A DNA stretch of 64,000 nt from Oscillospiraceae bacterium (GCA_015067725.1 SVLX01000007.1:1-64000); one strand, 5' to 3'; numbered from the stretch's first letter, positions 42,907 to 52,142 are shown. The notes: generated by a model not told the origin, from the letters alone. Program-made: numbers and translations.

Positions 42907-44628
42907 TTGAGAAAACTACTGCAATTCCTTCGTGGATATGAAAAAGAATGTGTTTTGGGTCCGGCATTCAAGCTGCTGGAGGCCCTTTTGGAGTTGATTG
43001 TCCCCTTGGTGGTCAAGTCCATGATTGATGTGGGCATACCCAATGGGGACAAGGGTTATATTCTGCGCCAGTGCGGGATTCTGGTTCTGCTGGCGCTGGT
43101 TGGACTGGGCTTCTCGGTGACAGCCCAGTATTTTGCGGCAAAGGCGGCAACGGGATGCTCGGCCAAGCTCCGTGGCAGTCTGTTTTCTCACCTGCAAAGT
43201 CTGTCTTACAGTCAGATTGATTCTCTGGGTACATCCACCATGATTACACGCATGACCAGCGACGTAAACCAGGTGCAGAGCGGTGTGAATCTGGCGCTTC
43301 GGCTGTTGCTCCGCTCTCCGTTTGTGGTCTTTGGTGCCATGATTATGGCCTTTACCATTGATGTTCCTGCGGCAATGGTATTCAGCGTGGTGATTCCGGT
43401 GCTGTTGCTGGTGGTCTTTGCCATTATTCTGGTGACGATTCCCATGTATAGGCGGGTGCAGACCTCCCTTGATGGGGTCACTGCGGCAACCAGAGAGAAT
43501 CTGACCGGCGTCCGTGTTCTTCGGGCCTTTGGGCAGGAGGATGAGGAAGTGAGTCGCTTCTCCGGGCTGAACCGGGTGCTGAACCACCTGCAACTCAAGG
43601 TGGGGCGCATTTCCAATTTACTGAATCCGACGACCTATGTTCTGCTGAATCTGGCGGTGGTTGCCCTGCTGTATACCGGTGCAATCCGGGTGGACAGCGG
43701 GATTCTCTCTCAGGGTCAGGTGGTTGCGCTGTATAACTATATGTCTCAGATTTTGGTGGAGCTGATTAAGTTTGCCAATCTGATCATCACCATGACCAAG
43801 GCGGTGGCCTGCGGAAACCGGATCACCGGCATTCTCGGTATGAGCCCTGCCCAGAAACCGGGAGAAATGCCCATGCCCGAAAGCAAGCGGCGGGGCAGGG
43901 TGGAATTCCGCGACGTCTCCATGGCATACCACGGAACAGGCGATGAAGCGATCTCCGGCATCAGCTTCACGGCCAATCCCGGCGAGACCATCGGTATTAT
44001 TGGCTCTACCGGCTCAGGTAAGTCCACTTTGGTGAACCTGATTCCCCGGTTTTATGATGCCAGCCGGGGTCAGGTGCTGGTGGATGGGATGGACGTGACC
44101 ACGCTGGATGCTTCTATACTCCGGGAGAGAATCGGCATTGTTCCCCAGAAAGCGGTATTGTTCCGGGGAACCATTGGCTCTAACCTCCTGTGGGGCAAGG
44201 AGAATGCCACCATAGAGGAACAAAACCGGGCGCTGACCTTAGCCCAAGCCATGGAAATTGTGGAAAGTAAGGAAGATGGGCTGGATGCACCGGTGGAGCA
44301 GGGCGGCAGAAATCTCTCCGGCGGACAGCGGCAACGGCTGACCATAGCCCGGGCACTGATTCGCCAGCCGGACATTCTGATTCTGGACGACAGTGCTTCG
44401 GCGCTGGACTATGCCACCGACGCAGCTCTGCGGAAAGCCATTTCCACCATGCCCCAAAAGCCTACCACCTTCATTGTTTCCCAGCGGGCGGCATCCATTC
44501 TCCATGCTGACCGGATTCTGGTGCTGGAAGATGGCGAAGTGGTCGGACAAGGCAGCCACGAGACATTGCTCCGCACCTGCAAGGTTTATGAAGAAATCTA
44601 CCATGCCCAGTTCAGAAAGGAGGGATGA
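42907..44628 (+). CDS. ABC exporter, TM-ATPase half 1 of a heterodimer
   Basis: The 573-residue protein starts at TTG seven bases after AGGAGG. It has six TM helices (type 1 exporter fold), then an ATPase with Walker A GSTGSGKST, Q-loop VPQKAVLFRG, signature NLSGGQRQRL and Walker B ILILDDSASALD. The catalytic Glu after Walker B is Asp (DDSASALD), and the switch His is Gln (VSQRAAS). This half therefore holds the degenerate ATP site, as in heterodimeric exporters of the YheI/BmrC or TM287 kind. The substrate is unknown, perhaps a drug or peptide. The partner lies four bases downstream. Confidence 0.94.
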   Translation: MRKLLQFLRGYEKECVLGPAFKLLEALLELIVPLVVKSMIDVGIPNGDKGYILRQCGILVLLALVGLGFSVTAQYFAAKAATGCSAKLRGSLFSHLQSLSYSQIDSLGTSTMITRMTSDVNQVQSGVNLALRLLLRSPFVVFGAMIMAFTIDVPAAMVFSVVIPVLLLVVFAIILVTIPMYRRVQTSLDGVTAATRENLTGVRVLRAFGQEDEEVSRFSGLNRVLNHLQLKVGRISNLLNPTTYVLLNLAVVALLYTGAIRVDSGILSQGQVVALYNYMSQILVELIKFANLIITMTKAVACGNRITGILGMSPAQKPGEMPMPESKRRGRVEFRDVSMAYHGTGDEAISGISFTANPGETIGIIGSTGSGKSTLVNLIPRFYDASRGQVLVDGMDVTTLDASILRERIGIVPQKAVLFRGTIGSNLLWGKENATIEEQNRALTLAQAMEIVESKEDGLDAPVEQGGRNLSGGQRQRLTIARALIRQPDILILDDSASALDYATDAALRKAISTMPQKPTTFIVSQRAASILHADRILVLEDGEVVGQGSHETLLRTCKVYEEIYHAQFRKEG

Positions 44629-44632
44629 GGGG

Positions 44633-46381
44633 ATGAAGCAGGAAGAAAAACAGGGCGCAATCCTGAAGAAAGTTCTGCGCCGCTTAAAGCCCCAGAGTCC
44701 CATGTTGGTTTTGTCGGTTCTGCTGGCTGTGGTGACGGTGGTTTTGCAACTCTATGTTCCGGTATTGGTGGGCAGAATTGTGGACTGCATACTGGGCGCA
44801 GGTCAGGTGGACTTCGAGACCATGAAGGCACTGCTGCTGAATCTGACCTTGGTGGTTGCCGGGAGTGCGCTAAGCCAGTGGCTCATGGGTGAAATGAATA
44901 ACCGGGTAACTTTCCGGGTGGTGCGCCAACTCCGGGAGGAGATGTTCAGCCACATCCAGCATTTGCCCCTGTCCCATTTGGATGCCAACCCCCACGGACA
45001 GACGCTGAGCCGGGTGATTGCGGATGTGGATCAGTTTGCTGACGGTCTGCTTATGGGCTTTACCCAGCTCTTTACGGGGCTGATGACCATTTTGGGTACG
45101 CTGATTTTCATGGTGCGGCTGGACTGGGGCATTGCATTGGTGGTGCTGGTGCTGACCCCCATTTCCCTGTTTGTGGCCAGATTCATTGCCAACAGAACCT
45201 ATTCCATGTTTAAGCTTCAATCGGAGGTTCGGGGACAGCAGACTGCCATCATTGATGAAACCATTGGAGAATTGAAGGTGGTGCAGGCATTCAACCACCA
45301 GAGCAAGAGTCAGGAAAGTTTCGACAAGGTCAATGAGTCTCTGCGGCAGGCTTCGCTGAGGGCCATCTTCTTCTCATCCTTGACCAATCCCTGCACCCGG
45401 TTTGTGAATTCGCTGGTTTATGCGGCAGTTGGGCTTTTTGGTGCCCTGAATTGCATCTCCGGCGGCATGAGTGTGGGCGGGCTGACCAGTTTCCTCAGCT
45501 ATGCCAACCAGTATACCAAGCCCTTTAACGAGATTTCCGGGGTAATTACGGAATTGCAGAATGCTCTGGCTTGTGCCGGGCGAATTTTCCGGTTGATTGA
45601 GACGCCTGCGGAAAAGCCCGACCCGGAGGGCGGAAAAGCCATCCAGCCGGTTCAGGGCGGGGTGGAGATTCAGAATGTGTCCTTCTCCTACAGCCCGGAC
45701 AAGCCCCTGATTCGCAACTTCAACCTGAAGGTCAAGCCCGGTCAATGTGTCGCCATTGTGGGCCCCACGGGCTGTGGTAAGACCACCCTGATTAACCTGC
45801 TCATGGGCTTCTATGAGGTGAACGGGGGAGACATCCGCATTGACGGCGTATCCACCAAAGACATGACCCGCCATGAGCTGCGCAGTCGCTTTGGCATGGT
45901 TTTGCAGGACACCTGGCTTCGTGCCGGGACGATTCGGGACAACATTGCCATGGGAAAGCCGGACGCCACTGACGAAGAAGTGAGAGCTGCCGCCAAGGTC
46001 GCCCATGCCCACGGCTTTATCCGCAGACTCCCTCAGGGCTATGATACCATCATTGGAGAGTCCGGTGGCAGTTTGTCGCAGGGGCAGAAACAGCTCCTTT
46101 GCATTGCCCGGCTGATGCTGGCTCTGCCGCCCATGCTGATTCTGGACGAAGCCACATCTTCCATTGACACCCGGACGGAGCACCAGATTCAGGCGGCCTT
46201 TGCCACCATGATGGAGGGGCGGACCAGCTTCATTGTGGCCCACCGGCTGTCCACCATTGAGCGGGCAGATGTGATTCTGGTCATGCGGGACGGACAGATT
46301 GTGGAGCAGGGGAGCCACGGAGAACTGCTGAAGCGGGGCGGGTTCTATGCGAAGTTGTATGAGAGCCAGTTTGCCCATTGA
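44633..46381 (+). CDS. ABC exporter, TM-ATPase half 2 of a heterodimer
   Basis: The 582-residue protein starts at ATG 44633 behind AAAGGAGG, within five bases of the first half. It has six TM helices and an ATPase with Walker A GPTGCGKTT, Q-loop VLQDTWLRAGTIRDNI, signature SLSQGQKQLL, a full Walker B LILDEATSSID with catalytic Glu, and switch His in VAHRLST. It complements half 1: canonical Glu and His here, degenerate site there. Its signature has Gln in place of the second Gly, as often in such pairs. Confidence 0.95.
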   Translation: MKQEEKQGAILKKVLRRLKPQSPMLVLSVLLAVVTVVLQLYVPVLVGRIVDCILGAGQVDFETMKALLLNLTLVVAGSALSQWLMGEMNNRVTFRVVRQLREEMFSHIQHLPLSHLDANPHGQTLSRVIADVDQFADGLLMGFTQLFTGLMTILGTLIFMVRLDWGIALVVLVLTPISLFVARFIANRTYSMFKLQSEVRGQQTAIIDETIGELKVVQAFNHQSKSQESFDKVNESLRQASLRAIFFSSLTNPCTRFVNSLVYAAVGLFGALNCISGGMSVGGLTSFLSYANQYTKPFNEISGVITELQNALACAGRIFRLIETPAEKPDPEGGKAIQPVQGGVEIQNVSFSYSPDKPLIRNFNLKVKPGQCVAIVGPTGCGKTTLINLLMGFYEVNGGDIRIDGVSTKDMTRHELRSRFGMVLQDTWLRAGTIRDNIAMGKPDATDEEVRAAAKVAHAHGFIRRLPQGYDTIIGESGGSLSQGQKQLLCIARLMLALPPMLILDEATSSIDTRTEHQIQAAFATMMEGRTSFIVAHRLSTIERADVILVMRDGQIVEQGSHGELLKRGGFYAKLYESQFAH

Positions 46382-46403
46382 TTTAACACCGATATACAGA
46401 AAA

Positions 46404-46433
46404 GCGGAGGATTCCGGGATTGGAATCCTCCGC
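46404..46433. terminator. Convergent terminator between ABC and SipW-type genes
   Basis: GCGGAGGATTCC/GGAATCCTCCGC is a 12-bp perfect stem. The minus side carries CTTTTCTG; the plus side is weaker. Confidence 0.75.
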
Positions 46434-46470
46434 ATAGTTTAGTTTGCGGTGATGCGGTAATTAGTGGGGT

Positions 46471-47940
46471 TTAGGGATGAGCAGCAACCCACTCGGCCTG
46501 GGTGTAGGTTGTGCCATTGTAGACGATGCTGCCGACGGTTGCGCCAGTCTTAATAACCAGAGCGGGGGGATAGGTACCGGCAGGGGTCAGATTAATCGTA
46601 CCAACATGAGTGCCTTCACCGATGGTCAGCTTACCGAGATTTCTAGTGCTGATAGCACAAGAATCAATTACATCGATTTCGGTATTAGTAATCGTCACAT
46701 GAGCCTGTGCAGCAAGATAAATCTTACCAAACTCACTACCGTCGATAGTGGTTTTAGTTCCGTTTACAAACGAAGCGTCGTAAGGCTTATATGCGGGATT
46801 CGCAGAAGTGGTACCGGTCATAACGCAATTCTTAAGAGTGGCAGTGCCATAATGGCAGAATGCGGCGGCGACGGGATTTCCTCCTTCTGTAATGCACAAA
46901 GTTGCGACAAGGTCGCTAACGTTCAGATTATTTGCGGTGTAGATACCACCCGTGCTGGTGCCATGATGGCCGAACTCTACAAAACCGGAACCTGTTACAT
47001 TCAGGTTGTTAACACTCGCAGTATTTCCTGCACCGGGGTTGAAGGACAGATATCCGTAGTCGGATTCACCGCTGCCTTTAACACCGCCAGCGGCGATCAG
47101 TGTAATCTCAGCACCTTTACCGTCAAAGTCGGTTTCTTCAATGGTAACGATATCGGTGTTCAAATACACATCGTTGCCGTTCTCAAGAGCTTCAAGCAGC
47201 TCGTTACCATCATTTGTTGTAATGATAGAAGTTTTTGCCCAAGGATGATTCTTGTCATCAATTACACCGAAAGCGGTATTCAGAGCGGTTTCGGCATCGG
47301 AGAAGCCCTCTGTCTGAACGGCCTGAGAGACTGCAAAAATCTCCCAAGTGTCGCCGAATTTGGCACAGTATTCATTGTCAGCCATAGAGTCCAGGAACAC
47401 CTGCACCAGAGAGGGGGCGGACTTTTCGCCTACAGCCAGAGCAGTCTTGTAGGTGTACACAATAATTACGTAGTCAATGCCATCGATTTTGGACTCAATG
47501 GGTTTGGAGGAGGTTACATCGGTACCGTTATAATTGATATGAATGTAGTCCTCTTTATCATGACCGGGGGCCTCGATTGCCACCACGGTACGAACGAAAG
47601 CATCGGACTTGCCGACGTTGTTCACGGTGATGATTTTGTCAACCACGTTCTTCAGGTCAGGGGTGAACACCTTGTACTTGACACCGTTCACTTCCACACC
47701 CTCAGTAGCCCATTCGACAGGACCAACTGCGGGGTAAGCGGGCTTCAACTGCGAGAAAGTCTTCAGATTGCCGTTAGCATCCCGCTCCTGCTCAATCTGT
47801 TCAATCTTCACATTACCCAAAGTCATCACATTGACGTCGCTCTTCTCATCGACCAGATAGGCCAGAGTAACATTGACGGCAATGGCTGCGGTCAGGGCAA
47901 CAACCAGCAGCAAGGCCAGCGCCTTCTTGAAAATTGACAT
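46471..47940 (-). CDS. SipW-type signal peptide surface protein (TasA/CalY-like N terminus)
   Basis: The 489-residue protein starts at ATG 47940 behind GGAGG. The N terminus is FKKALALLLVVALTAAIAVN then VTLAYLVDEKSDVNVMTLGN, the pattern cut by SipW-type signal peptidases in TasA/CalY fibre proteins. A TasA-like domain follows to about residue 215 (PDLKNVVDKIITVNNVGKSD, FVRTVVAIEAP). The C-terminal half is a right-handed beta-helix-like region rich in Asn/Thr/Gly (NNLNVTGSGFVEFGHHG, TATLKNCVMTGTTSAN). It is likely a fibre- or matrix-forming surface protein. No SipW peptidase gene lies in the window. Its promoter is flanked by inverted repeats and may be invertible. Confidence 0.85.
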   Translation of the reverse strand: MSIFKKALALLLVVALTAAIAVNVTLAYLVDEKSDVNVMTLGNVKIEQIEQERDANGNLKTFSQLKPAYPAVGPVEWATEGVEVNGVKYKVFTPDLKNVVDKIITVNNVGKSDAFVRTVVAIEAPGHDKEDYIHINYNGTDVTSSKPIESKIDGIDYVIIVYTYKTALAVGEKSAPSLVQVFLDSMADNEYCAKFGDTWEIFAVSQAVQTEGFSDAETALNTAFGVIDDKNHPWAKTSIITTNDGNELLEALENGNDVYLNTDIVTIEETDFDGKGAEITLIAAGGVKGSGESDYGYLSFNPGAGNTASVNNLNVTGSGFVEFGHHGTSTGGIYTANNLNVSDLVATLCITEGGNPVAAAFCHYGTATLKNCVMTGTTSANPAYKPYDASFVNGTKTTIDGSEFGKIYLAAQAHVTITNTEIDVIDSCAISTRNLGKLTIGEGTHVGTINLTPAGTYPPALVIKTGATVGSIVYNGTTYTQAEWVAAHP

Positions 47941-48065
47941 ATGTATTCCTCCACATATTGATTTTGCCTGCATCAGAAGGACATCATACCGGCAACACAG
48001 GCACACTCCGGCAGATGGCTGAATCCAGCATCACCTCGAATACATCAATCTGAACAATTCCCGAA

Positions 48066-48195
48066 CTGTCAGAATGTTTACCTTTTGACAGTCAGATGTT
48101 CACCATGATTCTATCACAATTATTCTGAAAATGCAACCATATTTGTTGTTTTTCCTGCTGAATGTCGCTCTGTCAAAAGGTAAACATTTTGACGG
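48066..48195. repeat. 26-bp inverted repeats flanking the SipW-type promoter (candidate invertible element)
   Basis: Left copy 48066-48091 and right copy 48170-48195 match at 24 of 26 positions in opposite orientation; 19 bases (CTGTCAAAAGGTAAACATT) are identical. Each copy has GTCAAAA and TTYTGAC arms around an asymmetric 8-bp core GGTAAACA, the layout of tyrosine-recombinase crossover sites. The 78 bp between them (48092-48169) hold the promoter. An alternative is a pair of repressor operators. Confidence 0.6.
48108..48136 (-). promoter_or_regulatory. Promoter of the SipW-type gene
   Basis: On the minus strand TTGCAT (48136-48131), 17 bases, TAGAAT (48113-48108). In the orientation seen it reads toward the surface protein, with a leader of about 160 nt that includes the left repeat. 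Confidence 0.7.
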
Positions 48196-48228
48196 AAAAC
48201 CCGGTATGCCGCAATAAGCATACCGGGT
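48196..48228 (-). terminator. Terminator of the aromatic operon
   Basis: ACCCGGTATGC/GCATACCGGGT is an 11-bp perfect stem, followed on the minus strand by TTTCC. It abuts the right inverted repeat. Confidence 0.85.
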
Positions 48229-48232
48229 AATT

Positions 48233-48667
48233 TTAATCCTTCAATATAGAAACAAGGTAACGCAAGGCGACTTCATAACCGTCTAAACCCAATCCCATAA
48301 CTGTTTTTACACAAGCCTGACGCACATAGGATATCTGCCGGTAACTTTCCCGCTTTCCGGTGTCAGAAATATGCACCTCAACCGTGGGAATGTTTACCGC
48401 TTTCAGTGCGTCCAGAAGGGCAATGCTGGTGTGGGTGTAGGCGGCCGGATTCAGCACAATACCATCATACACCCCATAAGATTCCTGAATCCAGTCGATC
48501 AGCATCCCCTCGTGGTTGCTTTGACGGCAGGTCACTTCTACCCCCAATTCGCTTGCTGTGCGGTGAATCCGGTCGATGAGGTCGGTATAGGTCTCTCTGC
48601 CGTAAATCTCCGGCTCACGAAGACCCAACAGATTCAGATTCGGACCGTTGAGGACAAGAATTCTCAT
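48233..48667 (-). CDS. aroQ: 3-dehydroquinate dehydratase, type II
   Basis: The 144-residue protein has NGPNLNLLGLREPEIYG at the N terminus (catalytic Tyr), RQSNHEGMLIDWI, VLNPAAYTHTSIAL and VEVHISD. It removes water from 3-dehydroquinate to give 3-dehydroshikimate. It is the last gene of the operon; its ATG overlaps the aroEK stop. Confidence 0.97.
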   Translation of the reverse strand: MRILVLNGPNLNLLGLREPEIYGRETYTDLIDRIHRTASELGVEVTCRQSNHEGMLIDWIQESYGVYDGIVLNPAAYTHTSIALLDALKAVNIPTVEVHISDTGKRESYRQISYVRQACVKTVMGLGLDGYEVALRYLVSILKD

Positions 48668-49890
48668 GGATTCAGCACCTCCAAAATGGTTTGTACGGTT
48701 TCTTCCGGCGTGCCATCGTTGGGGATGATCCGGTCGGCAAAGCGGCAGTAGCGGTCTTTCCGAGCCTTGTAGAGGACTTCAACCCCCAAATCTTGCGAGA
48801 GCGGGCGCCCTGCTTTGGGCAGTAAAGACAAATCCCGGGTCAGCCAGAAGATTCGCCCGTTCTGATGGAGCAGGGGATAGTTTTCCTCCCTGGTGACACA
48901 GCCCCCGCCTGTGGCGATCACTACACCGGAGCTTGCGCCAAGTTTTGCCAAAACCATCGTCTCAGCTTTCCGGAAAGCATCTTCGCCATGCAGACGGATG
49001 AATTCTCCCGCAGATATTCCTATGATGCGCTCAAACTCCGCATCTGCATCCAGAAAAGGTTTGCCCAACGCTTTCGCCAGCAGTGTTCCCACCGCAGTCT
49101 TGCCACAGCCCGGCATCCCAACAAGAATCAGATTCTCCATATCCAGCCCAATTTTTTGCCATGCGGACTCCATCATTTCCCGGGGAATGGTTCTTCCGGT
49201 GAAGGATTCGCTGGATTTTGCTGCCTGCGCCACCAGCATGTACAGTCCGGAAAGACTGGGGATTTGCAGTCGCTCAGCCTCCAGAATCAGGGCAGTGCGG
49301 CGGGGATTGTAGACCAAATCCAAGACTGCTTCCAAATGGGGGAAAGCATCCGGTCTCACCGGTGATGCGCCATTATTGGGGTACATCCCAACCGGGGTAG
49401 CATTGACCAGTATAGCGGCATCGGCGTGGCGTGTGAGATTTTCATAATTATCCTGCCCACTGCGGGAAATGACAATGACCTCAGCCCCGAGTTCCCGCAA
49501 AACCGTCTGCACCGTCACTGAAGCCCCACCGGAACCCAAGACCAAGGCCTTTTTTCCGGTGCAGGTGATGTTTATTCGCCTGACCATCTCCAAAAAGCCA
49601 TGATAATCGGTGTTGTCGCCGCAAATCGTTCCATCCGGCCGGCGGGTCAGTGTGTTGACACTGCCAAGTCGCTGGGCCAAAGGGGTCAGTTCCTGACAGA
49701 AATTAACCGCTGCCTTTTTATAAGGGATGGTTACATTCAGTCCATCCCACTGACCGGATTGAAGGAACTCCCCCAAATCCTCTGGCTGAACCTCAAATAA
49801 GCCATAGGGTACAGAACCGAATAACCCATGAATTGCCGGGGAATAGCTATGCCCCAGCTTTTGCCCCAACAGTCCATAATGCCCCATCAT
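48664..49890 (-). CDS. Fused shikimate dehydrogenase - shikimate kinase
   Basis: The 408-residue, two-enzyme protein starts with shikimate dehydrogenase (residues 1 to about 245; GHSYSPAIHG, NVTIPYK with the catalytic Lys, GDNTDYHGF, VLGSGGAS). The second part, from about 250, is shikimate kinase (Walker A GMPGCGKTAVG, DADAEFE, ATGGGCV). It carries out two successive steps, dehydroshikimate to shikimate to shikimate 3-phosphate. ATG overlaps the pheA stop; a second ATG follows at once with better spacing to GGAGG. The kinase half is complete by its motifs. Confidence 0.95.
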   Translation of the reverse strand: MMGHYGLLGQKLGHSYSPAIHGLFGSVPYGLFEVQPEDLGEFLQSGQWDGLNVTIPYKKAAVNFCQELTPLAQRLGSVNTLTRRPDGTICGDNTDYHGFLEMVRRINITCTGKKALVLGSGGASVTVQTVLRELGAEVIVISRSGQDNYENLTRHADAAILVNATPVGMYPNNGASPVRPDAFPHLEAVLDLVYNPRRTALILEAERLQIPSLSGLYMLVAQAAKSSESFTGRTIPREMMESAWQKIGLDMENLILVGMPGCGKTAVGTLLAKALGKPFLDADAEFERIIGISAGEFIRLHGEDAFRKAETMVLAKLGASSGVVIATGGGCVTREENYPLLHQNGRIFWLTRDLSLLPKAGRPLSQDLGVEVLYKARKDRYCRFADRIIPNDGTPEETVQTILEVLNP

Positions 49891-51032
49891 TGAACCTCCC
49901 GATAAGAGCCGAAGTAGGTGAATTCCTGCCCGCTGGCGGACAATTCGCAGATGATCTGGACAAATTCCTGCGAATAAATAGAGGTATCCAGCTCCAGAAA
50001 GAATCGAATTTCAGCCTCTCTGCCGCAAATGGCGTGACTCTCCAGACGGGTGATATTGATCCCCAGTGCATAGAACCTGGCCAGTAGCTTAAACAGAGCG
50101 CCCGGTTGATTCTGTAGAGACAACTGGATGCCACTGCGGTCAGCACCGGGGTAAATCTCCAGCATTTTGGACACACAGATGAAGCGGGTCGAGTCCAGGT
50201 CCCTGTTCTGTACCCCCAGTTTCAGCCCCCTGAGGTCAAATTGATCCATCATATTTCGCCCACAGAGCACGGCCACATCCTGCCGTGGAGATTCTGCCGC
50301 AGCCTTTGCCGCTTGCCGGGGATCGTCAAACAGGGTGAGTTTTATTGCTCTATCTAAACGACTGATGAAGTCTGAACAATGTTCCGCCGCCTGTGTGTGG
50401 GTGAAAATCTCCCGAATCTCCTCAAAACGGGTGGAAGGCTTACCCAAAAGGTGGTAGTCTGCCCGAACCTGTACCGAGCGCACCACATAACAGCCGTACT
50501 TTTCCAGCAGGTCGCAGATTTCCCGTACCGACCCGGTGGCGCTGTTCTCCATGGGCACAAGGGCATAGTTACACAGTCCCTGTTTCGTGGCGGCAAAGAC
50601 AGCCTCAATCCGGTCAAATGACATCACCAGCGGCATCCGGAACAGTTTCTCGCAGGCAAGCTGAGCCAGCCCATCTTCTGCCCCGCAGACCGCCACGTTG
50701 GCACTTTGGGGGAAAAGCTGAGGGGTCTGGGCAATTGCCTGGTCAATGGCTTGGTTCAGCTCCGTGTACTGTGCCATCTGCCTTCTCTGGCAGGAGCGGC
50801 TCAGTTCAAAGAGGGAGGAATACAGCACTGCCGTATAACTCCTTAGCTCCGGCGGCATCCGGTCACAGAGCGTTTTGGTTTTCTCCCGCTCCCGTCCGGC
50901 ATCCAGAATGGGCAGACCCTTTTCTTTTTTGTACGCCGCAATTTCCATGCTGGTCTCCATACGCCGCCGGAACAGGGCAATGAGCTGGTCATCGATTTCG
51001 TCCAGCGCCTGGCGATAATCCAGAAGATCCAT
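49887..51032 (-). CDS. pheA: Chorismate mutase - prephenate dehydratase (P-protein)
   Basis: The 381-residue protein starts at ATG 51032 (TGATG overlap with aroC). The N-terminal chorismate mutase (residues 1 to about 85) has LDEIDDQLIALFRRRMETSM and YKKEKGLPILD. The prephenate dehydratase part has VPMENSATGSVREICDLL and the TRF motif (LDSTRFICVSK). A C-terminal ACT domain (PGALFKLLARFYALGINITR) gives phenylalanine feedback. The usual GPEGTFS start of the dehydratase is CGAEDGLA here, and the ACT ESRP motif is ESHA, so allostery may differ. Confidence 0.92.
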   Translation of the reverse strand: MDLLDYRQALDEIDDQLIALFRRRMETSMEIAAYKKEKGLPILDAGREREKTKTLCDRMPPELRSYTAVLYSSLFELSRSCQRRQMAQYTELNQAIDQAIAQTPQLFPQSANVAVCGAEDGLAQLACEKLFRMPLVMSFDRIEAVFAATKQGLCNYALVPMENSATGSVREICDLLEKYGCYVVRSVQVRADYHLLGKPSTRFEEIREIFTHTQAAEHCSDFISRLDRAIKLTLFDDPRQAAKAAAESPRQDVAVLCGRNMMDQFDLRGLKLGVQNRDLDSTRFICVSKMLEIYPGADRSGIQLSLQNQPGALFKLLARFYALGINITRLESHAICGREAEIRFFLELDTSIYSQEFVQIICELSASGQEFTYFGSYREVQ

Positions 51033-52141
51033 CAACACCACCCTCTCTCCTCTTTTTTCTGCTGTAAATATGCGTCATATATGGCCACAGCGGCCGCGGC
51101 TTCGATGCAGGGGACAGCTCGTGGCACAATACAGGGGTCATGCCGCCCGCCGACCGTCAAGGTGGCGGGTTGAATCTTTTCTCCGGATAAGTCAACGCTT
51201 TCTTGTGGAAGCATAATAGACGGCGTGGGCTTCACCGCCACCCGGAAGATTATGGGCATACCGCTGGTAATTCCACCCAAAATGCCGCCATGGTGGTTGG
51301 TGGTGGTGCGGATTGATTCTCCGTCAGTGCTGAAGGGGTCATTGTGCTGACTTCCAAACATCCCGGCGGCGGCAAAACCTGAACCAAATTCAATGCCACG
51401 GATACCGGGAATCCCAAAAACAGCCTGACTGATGCGGTTTTCCATCCCCCCAAACATGGGGTCGCCCCATCCGGCGGGAAGCCCCACGCAGGCGCATTCA
51501 ATGATACCGCCAATGGAGTTCCCGGCAGCCTTTGCCGAGCGAATCGCCGCCTGCATATCCGCCGCCGAGGCAGAGGACAGGGTAGGGAAGGCCTCGTTCA
51601 GAAGCGCCCGGAGTTGGGTGGAATTGACCTCAACCGGGTCAAAGGGCGTGTCTTCCACCTGTCCAATGGTGCGAATGTGTGCAGCGATGGTTATGCCCAA
51701 ACCCTCCAGAAGCTGTTTGCAAATTCCACCCACCACACACAGCCCCGCAGTGAGTCGTCCGGAGAAATGGCCACCACCGAAATGGTCATGATAAGGGCCG
51801 AATTTCTGCCCGGCGGTATAGTCGGCGTGTCCGGGGCGGGGGATACTGCGGCTGGATACATAGTCCTGAGGCCGAATGTCCGTGTTGGCAATGGTGACGG
51901 TTATGGGTGTGCCACAGGTATAGCCAGCCACCAGTCCGGAGAGGAACTGGGGAAGATCTGCCTCTTTCCGACTAGTGCTCAAGGGACTGTTTCCCGGTGC
52001 TCTGCGCCGCAGGAAGCTGGAAAGCGCCTCCATATCCACCTTAAGTCCGGCAGGAAGACCCTCAATGGTTACCCCAATCGCCGGGGAGTGGGACTGACCG
52101 AATATGGTGAAGCGAAGATTCTCGCCATAGGTGCTTGCCAT
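51032..52141 (-). CDS. aroC: Chorismate synthase
   Basis: The 369-residue protein starts at ATG 52141 (MASTYGENLRFTIFGQSHS) behind GAGGAGG. Family signatures are GESHG-like GQSHSPAIG, RRRAPG, RPGHADYT, GGGHFSGRLTAG and ESIRTTTNHHGGILGGITSG. It forms chorismate from EPSP using reduced FMN. One base separates it from aroA. Confidence 0.97.
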   Translation of the reverse strand: MASTYGENLRFTIFGQSHSPAIGVTIEGLPAGLKVDMEALSSFLRRRAPGNSPLSTSRKEADLPQFLSGLVAGYTCGTPITVTIANTDIRPQDYVSSRSIPRPGHADYTAGQKFGPYHDHFGGGHFSGRLTAGLCVVGGICKQLLEGLGITIAAHIRTIGQVEDTPFDPVEVNSTQLRALLNEAFPTLSSASAADMQAAIRSAKAAGNSIGGIIECACVGLPAGWGDPMFGGMENRISQAVFGIPGIRGIEFGSGFAAAGMFGSQHNDPFSTDGESIRTTTNHHGGILGGITSGMPIIFRVAVKPTPSIMLPQESVDLSGEKIQPATLTVGGRHDPCIVPRAVPCIEAAAAVAIYDAYLQQKKEERGWC

Positions 52142-52142
52142 A

